64,000 nt of DNA from NCBI GenBank assembly GCA_029213005.1, contig JARGPI010000020.1:62001-126000 (forward strand), given 5' to 3'. Positions 35,012 to 43,023 of this stretch are shown here, one piece after another; position 1 is the stretch's first letter; every line of letters begins with the position of its first letter. The DNA comes from Verrucomicrobiales bacterium (GTDB lineage Bacteria; Verrucomicrobiota; Verrucomicrobiia; Verrucomicrobiales; DEV007). The position numbers and the translations under genes were made by a program. The notes beneath the pieces are model-generated. The model made no database searches, was not told where the DNA came from, and saw only the letters and a list, made by a program, of their open reading frames with translations.

Positions 35012-35464
35012 ATGAGAGTCCTTTTGCAACGGGTCAGTAGTGCCTCCGTCACGATCGACGGAGCCGAAAAGAGCCGGATTTCAAAAGGCATTTTGGTTCT
35101 CGTTGGTATCGAAAACTCAGATACCGGCGAGGACATCGTCTGGTTGGTGCGAAAGATTCTCAGTCTCCGAATCTTTGAAGACGATGCCGGTAAGATGAAC
35201 CTGTCGGTTCTGGATGTTGATGGGGAACTCATGGTTGTAAGCCAATTTACCCTGCACGCCCGTGTCAAAAAAGGTACCCGCCCCGGTTTTGACAGAGCGG
35301 CCCATCCCGACGTCGCTATTCCGCTCTATGAGCAGTTTCTAGCGGAAATGGAAAGCCAAAGCGGTAAACCGGTCGCTACCGGAACCTTTGGTGCGGATAT
35401 GAAAGTGGCCCTGGTCAATGATGGCCCGGTAACGATTTGGATCGATTCCAAAGTCCGCGAATAG
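35012..35464 (+). CDS. dtd: D-aminoacyl-tRNA deacylase
   Basis: A 150-residue homodimeric editing enzyme that hydrolyses D-aminoacyl-tRNA and protects translation. The two signature motifs are present: S77-Q-F-T with surrounding LMVVSQFTLHARVKKG, and the cross-subunit N136-D-G-P-V-T. The opening MRVLLQRVSSASVTIDGAE is typical. I start at ATG 35012; an in-frame extension to 34904 lies inside the upstream gene. It probably shares a transcript with the L,D-transpeptidase. Confidence 0.95.
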   Translation: MRVLLQRVSSASVTIDGAEKSRISKGILVLVGIENSDTGEDIVWLVRKILSLRIFEDDAGKMNLSVLDVDGELMVVSQFTLHARVKKGTRPGFDRAAHPDVAIPLYEQFLAEMESQSGKPVATGTFGADMKVALVNDGPVTIWIDSKVRE

Positions 35465-35725
35465 TTCGTTGAACTACATCATTTAGGTATCGTTTCTCTA
35501 CACATTCGAGAGCGCAAAGTGTAGTTGGTGACAATTTCAGCCAGGTAAAGAGGTAGTAGGTAAACCTCAAATTGATACCAATTCGGTGCGAAACTACCTA
35601 TTTCCCCCTCCAAATCACAACTAAATCGACTCCAACTGGCCTAAATATAGTAAAAACTACTAAATATTTAACTTTTTCTACATTTTATAGTGGAAATATA
35701 ATAGTTGTTATACTAAGTATGGTTC
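35465..35725. promoter_or_regulatory. AT-rich non-coding region with promoter-like sequence before the AP2/H1 gene
   Basis: No gene is supported. The last ~90 bases are very AT-rich and hold TATAAT at 35697-35702 and TATACT at 35709-35714, close to the start codon at 35726. No good -35 box is visible. This fits the promoter of the following nucleoid-type gene. Confidence 0.35.
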
Positions 35726-36616
35726 ATGCACTTAACTCGTAATAAAAGCCAGCAAAGCATCATGGCGCGGATCATGCGCAATGGAAAGATGCACCAGAAA
35801 AGTTTCTCCAGGAAAAAACACAAAACCTGGAAAGCTGCAGAACTCGCCGGACGCGAATGGATCGAAGAGAAGAAGAAAGAATTGGGACCTTCGAGAGCCA
35901 ATGAAGTCGGACGGATGACTAAAAGAAACAAATCGGGCGTTGTCGGTGTTTGCCGACTCGTGAAGACAGTTCGTAAAAACGGAAATGTATATCAATACCC
36001 ACAGTGGAATGCCAAATGGCCTGAATGTCCGCTTAAGGGTGGTATTCGTTTCACCGTTACTAAAGATCTGCCTGAAGACGACGCTTATGCCATGGCGGTT
36101 ATCGCCCGGCAGATGGAATCAGTAGACCGCAAGGCTATCAAAACCAAGCTCAACCGGATTCGTAACAAGAAGTCTCATCATGCTATTATGGAGATGAGAA
36201 AAGACGATGCGATTCCTGCGGCTCCTAAGCCTGCTAAAGCAAAAACCAAGGTAAAGAAAACCGCTGCGAAAGCAACGGCCGCTAAACCAAAGGCAACCAG
36301 AGCCCGCAAGGCAACGGCTACCAAGGCTAAGTCTACCGTAGCTGCTGCAGCCTCCAAATCCGGAACCAAAGCTGCGACACCTAAAGTCAAAGTTCAGTCA
36401 GCAAAGCCAGCTGTAAAAGCCAAAGCGAAGCCTGCCAAGGCCGCTCCTAAAGCTAAAGCAGAAGCTAAAAAGACTGCCGCTAAGCCAAAGACCCGGGCCA
36501 AAAAGGCTGCTCCAAAGGCAAAAGCCGCTGCTCCGGTAAAAGCGAGCCCAAAAGCTAAGCCACGCAAAAGAACCGCAGCTGCAAGCTCGGCGAAACTTGC
36601 AAAAGTATCTACCTGA
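35726..36616 (+). CDS. AP2-like domain protein with histone-H1-like Lys/Ala tail
   Basis: A 296-residue DNA-binding protein candidate. Residues about 69-130 resemble an AP2/ERF-type domain: NKSGVVGVCRL, then YPQWNAKWPECPLKGG and a helix DDAYAMAVIARQM. From about residue 165 to the end it is a repetitive tail of Lys, Ala, Pro and Thr, like histone H1 or AlgP/HctB-type bacterial proteins. AP2 domains in bacteria mostly occur in HNH homing endonucleases or integrases, so a stand-alone AP2-like domain fused to an H1-like tail suggests a nucleoid-associated or chromatin-structuring role (inference). A strong terminator follows. Confidence 0.65.
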   Translation: MHLTRNKSQQSIMARIMRNGKMHQKSFSRKKHKTWKAAELAGREWIEEKKKELGPSRANEVGRMTKRNKSGVVGVCRLVKTVRKNGNVYQYPQWNAKWPECPLKGGIRFTVTKDLPEDDAYAMAVIARQMESVDRKAIKTKLNRIRNKKSHHAIMEMRKDDAIPAAPKPAKAKTKVKKTAAKATAAKPKATRARKATATKAKSTVAAAASKSGTKAATPKVKVQSAKPAVKAKAKPAKAAPKAKAEAKKTAAKPKTRAKKAAPKAKAAAPVKASPKAKPRKRTAAASSAKLAKVST

Positions 36617-36652
36617 TCGTAAACCGGTCACCCCTCTTCATTAGAGAAGCTG

Positions 36653-36680
36653 AAAACGCCGGCGAAAGCCGGCGTTTTTC
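36653..36680 (+). terminator. Intrinsic terminator after the AP2/H1-like gene
   Basis: AAAACGCCGGC-GAAA-GCCGGCGTTTTT is a perfect GC-rich hairpin with a GAAA tetraloop and a T-run. It also faces the end of the convergent sulfatase gene. Confidence 0.9.
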
Positions 36681-36706
36681 TTTTCTCTAGTTTATTTAAT
36701 TCGGGC

Positions 36707-38215
36707 TTATTCGTAATCCCATTTCATAATCCAGGGATCTTTCATTTCTTTCTGGAAAGCTATCATCTTCTTCTGATATTCGTCCAGTTTCCCGGCGTAT
36801 TCAGGATCGCCCGACAGGTTTTTCGATTCGTGAGGGTCTTCGTCGATCTTGAAGAACTCAAACCGGGGCCGATTGATATATTCCCCGACGGTTCTCTGCC
36901 CGTAGGGCGCGTCGAGCGATTTTTGATACTGAGCCTGGAAGCTGCTTGCTGCCCACAGATCCGATGCAAAGGGGTAGGGAAGTCCGTTGGCGATATTCCA
37001 GATCAATTTGTATTCCTTGTCGCGAATGACGCGCATGGGGTAATACATCTGTATTTCGTGAAAAGTGTGGGAGGCGAAGATGGTATCCCAGTGCTCCGCT
37101 TCCGGTTTTCCCAATATAGAAAGCCAGGATTTTCCGTGGTAGGACTCCAGTCCCTTTTTCGGGCCCCGGTTTTCATTGGTAGCGTAGGGTTTGCCTTTCC
37201 AGTAGTCAGTGGCTGCTACGAATTTTTTCGGGCGGTTCTTGTCGTGATCCAGTCCTTCGGCAAAATCGAGAATCGACGGGGTGATATCGATATGGCTTAC
37301 CAGGGCTTCGTGTTTGACGCCCCGATTTTCTTCGTAGGGATTTCTGACGACAAAGGGAACTTTTAATCCTCCTTCATATACTGTTGTTTTTCCGCCGCTG
37401 AAGGCCATCCCGTGATCGGAAGTGAAAACAAACAGAGTTTTATCCCACAGTCCGGCTTCCTCTAGTATGGCTTTCAATTTAGCGACTCCCTGATCGATTC
37501 GGGAGACGCTTTGGTAATATTGGGCCAGTTCTTCGCGGGTTTCGGGACTGTCGGTGAGGAATTTCGGGATCGGGACGGTGGCGGGATCGTAAAACACTTC
37601 TTCAACTCCGGGAAAAGCCCCTTTGTCTGCTTTATTACCGAACAAATTCGGTTTCAGTTTACTCGGCGAATTTTCGTCGACGCCTCCTCCACGGTGCGGA
37701 TCTGAGGTTCCAAAGTAGAGAAAGAATGGTTTATCGGAGTCCTCGGTGATGAAATCTTTGACTTGGTCCGCCATCTCGACAGGACTTCTTGAATTGGCTT
37801 TGTAGTAATTTTCGAAGTGATAGACCTCTTCCGGGGCAACGTGGTATTTGCCGATGTGCCCGGTGCGATAACCTTCATTGGCCATCACCCGGGGCATCGA
37901 GAGGCTCACCACATTGTAGAAGCTGGAAAATTTGTGGTAGGAATGGGCGTGACCGTATTGGCCGTTGGCGTGGTTGTGAAGTCCGGACATCACCACCGAG
38001 CGACTGGCCGAACAGCTTGCTGTAGTGGCGAAGGCATTCAGGAAAACCGCTCCATCGGCTGCAATGGAGTCAATGGCCGGAGTTTTCGCGACAGGATCGC
38101 CGTAACAACCCAGGGTGGGGGATTCATCATCAGTGATGAAAAAGATCACATTCTTTTCGGCGGCAAAACCGAAAGAGACTGCGAGGAGCAGGATGGGAAA
38201 GACACGTATCAACAT
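36707..38215 (-). CDS. Sulfatase (N-sulfoglucosamine sulfohydrolase-like), exported
   Basis: A 502-residue sulfatase with a signal peptide (residues 1-19). FFITDDESPTLGCYGD provides metal-binding aspartates and C68-S-A-S-R is the formylglycine motif with Ala instead of Pro, as allowed. NHANGQYGH and GHIGKYHVAP are typical of the heparan-N-sulfatase branch (S1_8-like). FVFTSDHGMAFSGGKTTVYE follows. The start at ATG 38215 opens a clean signal peptide; an earlier in-frame start (38242) would add nine polar residues. Substrates are likely sulfated glycans. Confidence 0.92.
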   Translation of the reverse strand: MLIRVFPILLLAVSFGFAAEKNVIFFITDDESPTLGCYGDPVAKTPAIDSIAADGAVFLNAFATTASCSASRSVVMSGLHNHANGQYGHAHSYHKFSSFYNVVSLSMPRVMANEGYRTGHIGKYHVAPEEVYHFENYYKANSRSPVEMADQVKDFITEDSDKPFFLYFGTSDPHRGGGVDENSPSKLKPNLFGNKADKGAFPGVEEVFYDPATVPIPKFLTDSPETREELAQYYQSVSRIDQGVAKLKAILEEAGLWDKTLFVFTSDHGMAFSGGKTTVYEGGLKVPFVVRNPYEENRGVKHEALVSHIDITPSILDFAEGLDHDKNRPKKFVAATDYWKGKPYATNENRGPKKGLESYHGKSWLSILGKPEAEHWDTIFASHTFHEIQMYYPMRVIRDKEYKLIWNIANGLPYPFASDLWAASSFQAQYQKSLDAPYGQRTVGEYINRPRFEFFKIDEDPHESKNLSGDPEYAGKLDEYQKKMIAFQKEMKDPWIMKWDYE

Positions 38216-38339
38216 AGCCGAATCTTCGTCATTCCGTTTCAACGGGTCAAGATCCGAAACTGCGTGCGCGCTCCGGACGGTGGCAGAGCACCGAAAAAGT
38301 CCTTTTCATCGACGATTCGTATTTTAGGATTGGCGGGTT

Positions 38340-38489
38340 ATGACACCGCATGAAGAAGAGATGTTGACCGAGATTCAGGATCTCCACGCTAGACTGGCAA
38401 GGTCGGAAAAGGGCCGGTTGAAATGGATGCTGATTTCGTTTCTGGCACTCGCCGCGCTGGGATTTATGATCTGGCGAAGCTTCGGTTGA
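38340..38489 (+). CDS. Small single-span membrane protein (49 residues)
   Basis: The frame encodes a charged N-terminal helix (residues 4-28, containing EEEMLTEIQDLHARLARSEKG) followed by one hydrophobic helix (WMLISFLALAALGFMIW). This membrane-anchor plus amphipathic or coiled-coil layout is common in small bacterial proteins. It lies between the divergent sulfatase start and the ArsC-like gene, with the palindromic repeat just after its stop. An AGGA lies about 10 bases upstream of the ATG. I do not recognise a family. Confidence 0.55.
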   Translation: MTPHEEEMLTEIQDLHARLARSEKGRLKWMLISFLALAALGFMIWRSFG

Positions 38490-38504
38490 ATCCGGTTTTA
38501 CCAT

Positions 38505-38543
38505 TTGTACCCGGTACGGTTTCGGACGGTACCCTGTACAATT
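38505..38543. repeat. GTACCC palindromic hairpin repeat, copy B (imperfect)
   Basis: TTGTACCCGGTACGG and GGTACCCTGTACAA flank a short TTTCGGAC loop. The arms pair imperfectly. The same element is perfect at 25118 and 42985. It sits directly upstream of the ArsC-like gene. Confidence 0.75.
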
Positions 38544-38582
38544 TTCGTTGCTCTCCTCCGGGTGCTGCCTAAGGTTTATTTT

Positions 38583-38945
38583 ATGGCAAAGGTCACTATT
38601 TTTCACAATCCACACTGAGGCTCTTCAAAAAATGCTCTGGCGGTCGCCGATGAGCTGGGGGTTGACTATGATGTGGTGCTTTACATGAAGGATCCACCGG
38701 ATCGCGAGATGCTGAAAAAGATCGTCGATGGGCTCGACGGGCCGGTTGAGGATCTGGTGCGGAAAGACTCGGTCTTCAAAAAGCTCAATTTGAATGCGGA
38801 CGATTACGTGGGGAATCCGGATGCTGTGGTTGATATTCTCGTCGAGAAAAAGGCATTGTTGCAGCGGCCTGTGGTCTTGAAAGGCAACAAAGCGGTGATA
38901 GGCCGCCCCAAGACGAAGGTTGCCGACCTGATCTCGGCTAAATAA
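38583..38945 (+). CDS. ArsC-family arsenate reductase-like selenoprotein (in-frame TGA at the catalytic position)
   Basis: Reading through TGA at 38616-38618 gives a 120-residue ArsC-like protein. It begins with HNP, histidine, selenocysteine 12, then GSSKNALAVADELG; the glutaredoxin-linked ArsC of plasmid R773 has HNPACGTSRNT with catalytic C12 at the same position. The three catalytic arginines of that family are kept: R60 in LVRKD, R95 in LLQRPVV and R108 in IGRPKT. No frameshift exists downstream. Immediately after the TGA lies a SECIS-like hairpin. The protein may reduce arsenate or another oxidised substrate with a selenol. The alternatives are a pseudogene, a sequencing error, or internal initiation at 38673; the last would lack the active site. 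Confidence 0.8.
38634..38655 (+). promoter_or_regulatory. Candidate bacterial SECIS element
   Basis: The hairpin is GCTC-T-GGC-GGTC-GCC-GAT-GAGC: an upper GGC/GCC stem with a GGTC apical loop and an unpaired T on the 5' side. The E. coli fdhF SECIS upper part is GGT-T-GCA-GGTC-TGC-ACC, with the same GGUC loop and bulged U. The loop starts 23 bases after the TGA, within the usual bacterial range. Confidence 0.65.
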
Positions 38946-39033
38946 AAGTCACCAACCTTTCGAAAAAAGGGGCCGGTTGCGCGTAAAATTTTTGCGCTGC
39001 TTTTCATTTCGATTTTTGCTAAGCTGCTTGTTT

Positions 39034-39951
39034 ATGAAGTGGCTTCTATCCCTTTTAGTGTTTTCTCTGGCCCCGTTTTGCGGGGCTTTGCACGCTCAGG
39101 ACTCCAACTTGGAGGATGTTCAGGAGGAACTTCCCGCTCTTTTACTTCCGAAGTTTGAGCTGGGAAAAACCTACCGTTTCATTTCCACGACCGATGTTTA
39201 TATGACGCCTCCGGGCGAATCTCCGCGTCAAATCCGGATCGAACAGCAGGCTCGCTACGATGTTGATCCCCTGTCCGGCGGCAGGAAAGGGGTGGCTCTT
39301 CGGGGGCTCACCGAGAAATTGAAAGTGGATATTCAGGCGGGCGGAAAATCGGTCACCTACGACTCGCTGGAGAAGGGAAATCAGAACACCACGATTGGTC
39401 GGCATTTTGAGTCGACCGTGAATCGATATGTGAAAATGGAACTGAATGAGCGGCTTAAGATTATGTCTCATAAAGAGGCGGGACGCTCTGCCGGGGCGAC
39501 GCCTCTGCCGGGCTTACCTCGTTTCGGTCCGGAGGAGCTGGTCCAAATTATCAATGCGATTCCGCAGGGATATTCGCCCGATCCCGTCAAGACCGGTGAT
39601 GAGTGGGTGTTGAAAGGCAAGCGGCCCGTAGGAGATCTCGGAGATTTGGGTTTTGAAATTAGCTACAAGAATCTCGGGTTGATGAAGTATGAGGAACACG
39701 CCTGTATCGTGATCGAGTTCCGCGGCCAAATGTCCGGAGATATCACAAACGACAACTCGCGGAATGTCGAATTTCAGGGCTCGCGAATTAACGGAAGCAT
39801 ACTCTTTGATCCCCAACTCGGGATGACCCGCTACAGCGAACACAGCGTCTCAATGATCGTTTACATTCCGGACTCGGAAACCAAGGAAAAGCGCGCCGTT
39901 CCCATGCAGCAAAAGGCGGTCTTGAAGTTAATGCAGGTGAAAAAGAAATAA
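39034..39951 (+). CDS. Secreted protein of unknown function
   Basis: A 305-residue protein with a signal peptide (MKWLLSLLVFSLAPFCGALHA). The mature part is rich in beta-strand pattern and contains FELGKTYRFISTTDVYMTPP near its start, NQNTTIGRHF in the middle and GSILFDPQLGMTRYSEHSVS near the end. This resembles a beta-sheet scaffold of the type found in lipid- or polymer-handling periplasmic proteins, but I cannot name a family. I start at ATG 39034; an earlier in-frame start (38977) would put 19 residues before the signal peptide. It follows the ArsC-like gene by 88 bases. Confidence 0.65.
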   Translation: MKWLLSLLVFSLAPFCGALHAQDSNLEDVQEELPALLLPKFELGKTYRFISTTDVYMTPPGESPRQIRIEQQARYDVDPLSGGRKGVALRGLTEKLKVDIQAGGKSVTYDSLEKGNQNTTIGRHFESTVNRYVKMELNERLKIMSHKEAGRSAGATPLPGLPRFGPEELVQIINAIPQGYSPDPVKTGDEWVLKGKRPVGDLGDLGFEISYKNLGLMKYEEHACIVIEFRGQMSGDITNDNSRNVEFQGSRINGSILFDPQLGMTRYSEHSVSMIVYIPDSETKEKRAVPMQQKAVLKLMQVKKK

Positions 39952-39986
39952 GTTCACTCGCGAAAGGTTGCCTTCGTCCAACAATA

Positions 39987-41702
39987 CTAATCGGTTGCTC
40001 TGCCGATGGCTGCCTGATTTGGCCCGAGTTTGCTGATGTCGGGAATGACCTGGGAGGAATGCAGTAACACTTCGCCTTTCAGTTCAAAATCTTCGCTCTG
40101 CCCGGTTTCCGGTCCCAGGCGGACGGCGACCCAGGCTTTCGGGTAGCGGAGGGTGACAACTTGAAAGGCGGGGTCGAACTCGATGATCATTTCTTTGGCA
40201 TCGAAAATCCCTTCCTCTTTCCATTCCTTCCGGATCTGTAGCAGGGTTCGGTACCACTTCAAGGTAAGTTCGTCGCCTTCGCTGTGTGGGGGGAGTTTGG
40301 AGCGGAGAAAGGTTTCTTCATCGAGTGGGGAAATGAACTCACTCCAGTTGTGATGCTCGTAGTCCCGCTTCCGCCCGGAGATGACTCCTTCCCGCAGTCT
40401 TTCATCTCCGAAATCGACGAAGAAACAGAAAGGGGATGGCGTGGCAAACTCTTCCCCCATAAAGATGAAGGGGATCGATGGGTAGAGCAGGGTGAGTGCG
40501 GCGGCGACCCGCTGAGATTCAGGGCTGGATAATGCACTGAGTCGTAGCCCGAGGGGATGGTTCCCAACTTGGTCGTGGGTCTGCAGTCCCTGGATAATGT
40601 GCTCGATGTGTCCGCGATCTCCGGAGTGACATCGGGAGATTTCGCCGTCCTCCCATTGGTAGAGATAGCCTTTGTGCAGGCATTTGAGCAGATCGTCGAA
40701 CCCTTTGTATTCCCGTTCCGCAACCACTTCCTGGTTCACGACGATGGATAGAATTGCGTGGGGGATCTCGTCACTCCAGACGGCATCGTATCCGCTCTGG
40801 ATCAGGCCGGGATCGTAAACGCAGGACTCGCCGATTAGATGTAGGTGGCGCCCCGTTTTTTTGCGCAGTTCGGCTACATCGTTGGCAATGTCTTCGACGA
40901 TAGAGATTTCGCTATTGTCGAACATGAGGCGAATCGCATCGAGCCGGAGTCCATCGAGGTGAAATTCTTCGATCCAATAGGTCACGTTGTCGCGAATATA
41001 TTGGCGGACTTCTTTTGAATGGGTTTCGTCGAAATTGAAGGCTTCTCCCCAGGGGGTGGTGTGGCCTTTGGAAAAGTAAGGACCAAAATTGGCGAGGTAG
41101 TTTCCTTCCGGGCCGATGTGGTTGTAGACCACATCGAGAATCACGGCGATTCCTTTTTGGTGGCAGGTGTCTACGAGGTGTTTGAAATCATCGGGGTGTC
41201 CGTAGAGATGGGACGGGGCAAAGAGGTTGACCGCGTCGTAACCCCAGTTCCACCGGCCGGGGGCCTGGGCGACGGGCATGATTTCGAGGGCGGTGACGCC
41301 GAGTTCGATCAGCTCATCGAGCCGGTTGAGAACGCCGCGAAAGGTGCCCTCGGGTGTAAAGGTGCCAACGTGGATTTCGTAGATCACAAGATCGTCGCGG
41401 GCGATTCCTTTCCAATCATCGGCCTGCCACTGAAACCGGTTGGGGTCGACAACTTCCGAGGGGCCGTGGACGCCCTCAGGCTGAAAACGTGAAGCGGGAT
41501 CGGGAAAGGGACGGCCGTTGTCGATCTGAAACCGATAGCGATCGCCCGGTTTCACCGCTTCGATCGTTTTTCCGTAGTATCCGGTCTCCAGCGGTGCGAG
41601 GTCGTGAAATTGACAGGAGACTTCCACCGCAACGCGTTTTGCGGCGGGAGCCCAGACTTTAAATTCGGTTTGGTTCGAAGCTTGAGGTGTGGCACCGATC
41701 AT
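39987..41702 (-). CDS. treZ: Malto-oligosyltrehalose trehalohydrolase
   Basis: A 571-residue GH13 enzyme that releases trehalose from maltooligosyltrehalose. An N-terminal E-set domain (FKVWAPAAKRVAVEV) is followed by a TIM barrel. GH13 motifs are DVVYNHIG, the nucleophile Asp in GLRLDAIR, the acid in IGESCVYDP and THDQVGNH (THDQ instead of the usual NHDQ-like segment). The TreZ hallmark LVIYEIHVGTFTPEGTFRG is present. The partner TreY is not in the window, so trehalose synthesis would need it elsewhere. No neighbour on the same strand completes the pathway. Confidence 0.9.
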   Translation of the reverse strand: MIGATPQASNQTEFKVWAPAAKRVAVEVSCQFHDLAPLETGYYGKTIEAVKPGDRYRFQIDNGRPFPDPASRFQPEGVHGPSEVVDPNRFQWQADDWKGIARDDLVIYEIHVGTFTPEGTFRGVLNRLDELIELGVTALEIMPVAQAPGRWNWGYDAVNLFAPSHLYGHPDDFKHLVDTCHQKGIAVILDVVYNHIGPEGNYLANFGPYFSKGHTTPWGEAFNFDETHSKEVRQYIRDNVTYWIEEFHLDGLRLDAIRLMFDNSEISIVEDIANDVAELRKKTGRHLHLIGESCVYDPGLIQSGYDAVWSDEIPHAILSIVVNQEVVAEREYKGFDDLLKCLHKGYLYQWEDGEISRCHSGDRGHIEHIIQGLQTHDQVGNHPLGLRLSALSSPESQRVAAALTLLYPSIPFIFMGEEFATPSPFCFFVDFGDERLREGVISGRKRDYEHHNWSEFISPLDEETFLRSKLPPHSEGDELTLKWYRTLLQIRKEWKEEGIFDAKEMIIEFDPAFQVVTLRYPKAWVAVRLGPETGQSEDFELKGEVLLHSSQVIPDISKLGPNQAAIGRATD

Positions 41703-41763
41703 CCGGCATGTTGCGGCAAATTACGAGCTGCGCAAGGGGGCATCGCCGGGGATTTGATAGGTT

Positions 41764-42549
41764 TTAATGAGCCAGTTTCGGAGAAAAGGCTGTCATGAGG
41801 TTTCTCATTTCCTCTGTGATATCAGCTCCCGGAGGGAGGGTATCGGCAATTTCAGCCCGAATCGTATTGCGGAATTTTTTTCGAAATCGATGCACATAAA
41901 CTCTCGCGGATTCGATTGGTAATTTCAACTTGGTGGCGGCATCCTGGTAATCCGGCTCCTCAGACAGTCCGAGGAAGGGGGCGAGAGCCTTGAACTGATC
42001 CATGTTGCCTTTTTTCTGATAGCTTTTCCGGAGTCTCTCGATGCTGTTTTCGAGAACAGTTCTCGCCCAGTTTTGCTGATAGGCTTCTTCGGGAGTGAGG
42101 TTTTTGTGATCGGTCAGCTCGTAAATGCGCTCGCCTTCGTCGCGATCGATGGAGATGACCTCAACTCCGCCGCCCCGCTTCTGGGACTGCTGCTTTTGCC
42201 ATTCGTCCCTCATGAAGTGGTTGAATGCGGTGAGGAGAAAGGTTCGGAACTTACCTTTTGTCTCGTCCGCACGGTTAAAGCTCTCGTTAGAGAGCTGTTT
42301 GGAGAAGAATCCCTGGAGTAAATCTTCGGCATCTTCCTCGCTCTTGCCCTTCATCCGGGCGTAGCCGTAAAGTGGCGGCCAATAGGTCTGGTACAGCTCT
42401 TTTTGAGCCTTCATTCGAACAATGCTCTCCGGGTCTGCCGAATCGGCAATCATGCCCCATCGAGTGACCGGGAAATCATTTTTTCCTTTTGGCGTAGATT
42501 CGTTATCGTCGTCGTTCAAAATATCTTCTATATTTGTAGAAACACACAT
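41764..42549 (-). CDS. ECF-family RNA polymerase sigma factor
   Basis: A 261-residue sigma factor with FPVTRWGMIADS at its start, a signature of the ECF branch abundant in Planctomycetes and Verrucomicrobia. Region 2 spans about 50-115 (YQTYWPPLYGYARMKG, then AEDLLQGFF and FRTFLLTAFNHFMRDEWQ). Region 4 spans about 165-240 with the HTH near ATKLKLPIESARVYVHRFRK. No anti-sigma gene is adjacent. The divergent neighbour is a small LuxR-type HTH gene, so the two may control each other (inference). Confidence 0.87.
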   Translation of the reverse strand: MCVSTNIEDILNDDDNESTPKGKNDFPVTRWGMIADSADPESIVRMKAQKELYQTYWPPLYGYARMKGKSEEDAEDLLQGFFSKQLSNESFNRADETKGKFRTFLLTAFNHFMRDEWQKQQSQKRGGGVEVISIDRDEGERIYELTDHKNLTPEEAYQQNWARTVLENSIERLRKSYQKKGNMDQFKALAPFLGLSEEPDYQDAATKLKLPIESARVYVHRFRKKFRNTIRAEIADTLPPGADITEEMRNLMTAFSPKLAH

Positions 42550-42650
42550 AAATTGGGCAACTTAATGAAAAAGGAAAACTTTTTTTGTTATGCCTCCCAA
42601 TTTTTTCCGTAGAACCCGGTACAGCCAGCTTTTACGGCACTTTTAGAAAA

Positions 42651-42938
42651 ATGAAAACAAAGGGAACCAACAACAAAAATATAGGATTTTATGAAATCGA
42701 CGCAATGATTGACGAGCTTTCGTGCTGTCAGTTTTCCATTCTCTCATGGTATGCCTGTGGGAAATCACTGTACGAGATTTCCTCGCTTTTGAAAATCCAT
42801 TTCCGGCACATCGAAAACGACGTGAGCCGCATCGAGGACATCATGGGAGTGGATGACATTCGTGAAGCAGTGTCCCACTACAGTCTCTGGATCGATGAGA
42901 TTGAAAGAAAAATGATCGATGATGAGATTTTCGATTAG
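42651..42938 (+). CDS. Small LuxR-type helix-turn-helix protein
   Basis: A 95-residue protein whose centre reads LSCCQFSILSWYACGKSLYE, then ISSLLKIHFRHIENDVSRIE and MGVDDIREAV, matching the GerE/LuxR pattern (L..RE..VL..ya.G.s..EIA..L.is..TV..H...i..KLgv..r..Av). There is no receiver or ligand domain. I start at ATG 42651; an earlier in-frame start at 42585 would add 22 residues of no domain. It diverges from the ECF sigma gene, separated by 101 bases. Confidence 0.65.
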   Translation: MKTKGTNNKNIGFYEIDAMIDELSCCQFSILSWYACGKSLYEISSLLKIHFRHIENDVSRIEDIMGVDDIREAVSHYSLWIDEIERKMIDDEIFD

Positions 42939-42984
42939 CTGATATCCCGGTTGTTTAAGCATATTCAATATCCTTAGTTGCTCA

Positions 42985-43023
42985 ATTGTACCCTGTACAG
43001 TCTCCGATTGTACAGGGTACAAT
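42985..43023. repeat. GTACCC palindromic hairpin repeat, copy C
   Basis: TGTACCCTGTACA (42987-42999) and TGTACAGGGTACA (43009-43021) form a perfect stem with a 9-base spacer. The last base coincides with the first base of the downstream gene's stop triplet. Confidence 0.85.

Noticed and set aside
38616..38618. Plain nonsense mutation or pseudogene for the ArsC-like gene
   Set aside because: Only the catalytic position is hit, all other active-site residues are intact and a SECIS-like hairpin follows. It is not fully excluded and is given as the main alternative.
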